This document shows, piece by piece, positions 29,905-30,174 of a stretch of 30,174 nt of DNA (its first letter is position 1; every line of letters begins with the position of its first letter). Made by a program: the position numbers and the translations under genes. The stretch comes from a virus: positions 1 through 30,174 of the IMG/VR virus record IMGVR_UViG_3300047494_000029; one strand, given 5' to 3'. The notes below the pieces were generated by a model. That model was given only the letters and a program-made list of their open reading frames with translations, did no database searches and was not told the DNA's origin.

Positions 29905-30174
29905 TCGCTCCCCCGTGCGACCCGACGTCCAGAATTGCTGCTAAGTATTTCCGACATCTGAATATTCATGGCCTCTCCGAGGCGCAGGCCTTGGCCCCAA
30001 ACCGTCTGGATGGTGTCGCGGCCGAGCCGCTTTTTGATCTTGCAGAGAAACACGTCGACGATCTTCGCCTTGGGCTCTTCCTCGGCATCGCCGTACAGGG
30101 CGTCCATGATCGCTCCCTTGCTGACGACGCGGGGATATCGGCGGTGGAGAAGCTCGAGCATCCGGGCCTCTGAC
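29901..30174 (-). CDS. CtrA-like winged-helix regulator, partial (5' end beyond window)
   Basis: The frame is open to the right edge, with SEAR before the internal ATG at 30161, so the true start lies outside. The sequence MLELLHRRYPRVVSKGAIMDALYGDAEEE, then KIVDVFLCKIKKRLG and TVWGQGLRLGEA, matches the C-terminal DNA-binding domain of OmpR/PhoB-type regulators. It is closest in pattern to CtrA (MLELL...LYG...KIIDVFICKLRKKL...VWGRGYVL). A receiver domain cannot be judged. Such CtrA-like proteins in phage of Caulobacterales and Rhizobiales may tap the host cell cycle. A tail of about 20 residues after the domain is unusual. Confidence 0.75.
   Translation of the reverse strand, partial: SEARMLELLHRRYPRVVSKGAIMDALYGDAEEEPKAKIVDVFLCKIKKRLGRDTIQTVWGQGLRLGEAMNIQMSEILSSNSGRRVARGSE

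Noticed and set aside
1-30174. CRISPR array, insertion sequence, integrase, lysis cassette
   Set aside because: No regularly spaced direct repeats, transposase or recombinase motifs, holin or separate endolysin were seen on either strand; the only lysozyme-like domain is in the tape measure.

Overview
The window is a GC-rich stretch of a contractile-tailed (myovirus-type) bacteriophage or prophage. The host is probably an alphaproteobacterium. The clues are strong G/C bias at third codon positions, a CtrA-like winged-helix regulator at the right edge, and DUF families common in phages of Caulobacterales, Rhizobiales and Sphingomonadales. The structural genes resemble the KPP10/Pam3 type of myovirus (DUF3383 sheath, DUF3277 tube, DUF6889, Pam3-like baseplate plug). 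All family names come from motif recognition by eye; no search was run.

Positions 24892 down to 1 (minus strand) form one tightly packed late block, with most genes overlapping by ATGA or lying a few bases apart. In transcription order it holds: a large protein with methyltransferase-like and Mom-like features, a ParB-fold protein, small and large terminase, DUF1073 portal, MuF-like head protein, two small proteins, DUF2213 protease/scaffold, cement protein, DUF2184 major capsid protein, a hypothetical protein, the neck (DUF4054, gp10-like, stopper, terminator), sheath, tube, tail-assembly chaperone with a -1 frameshift site, tape measure with lysozyme domain, Dit-like protein, plug, hub, spike, gp25-like wedge, baseplate J, a beta-helix tailspike, DUF2612, tail fibre, an Ig-like protein, and a gene leaving the window. 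One ORF on the plus strand (18247-18633) interrupts this block.

Positions 24893-28780 (plus strand) form an accessory, plasmid-like module: DUF488-like, LPD29-like, RadC/JAMM, three small proteins (one HTH), an unknown, a ParB with its partition-type motifs, and another unknown. Three promoter-like sequences all have 16-bp spacers. Two of the leaders carry an identical 16-nt hairpin exactly 18 nt before the start codon.

Positions 28781-30174 (minus strand) hold the 3' end of a degenerate tRNA-like sequence, an intact CAU tRNA with a C1-A72 mismatch, a hypothetical gene and the C-terminal part of a CtrA-like DNA-binding domain. No integrase, lysis cassette or replication genes are visible here.

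The most interesting points are the T_TTT_TTT frameshift linking the tail chaperone to DUF6889, the putative DNA-modification fusion protein beside ParB, a probable ATT start codon in the wedge gene, the repeated leader hairpin, and the initiator-like tRNA.
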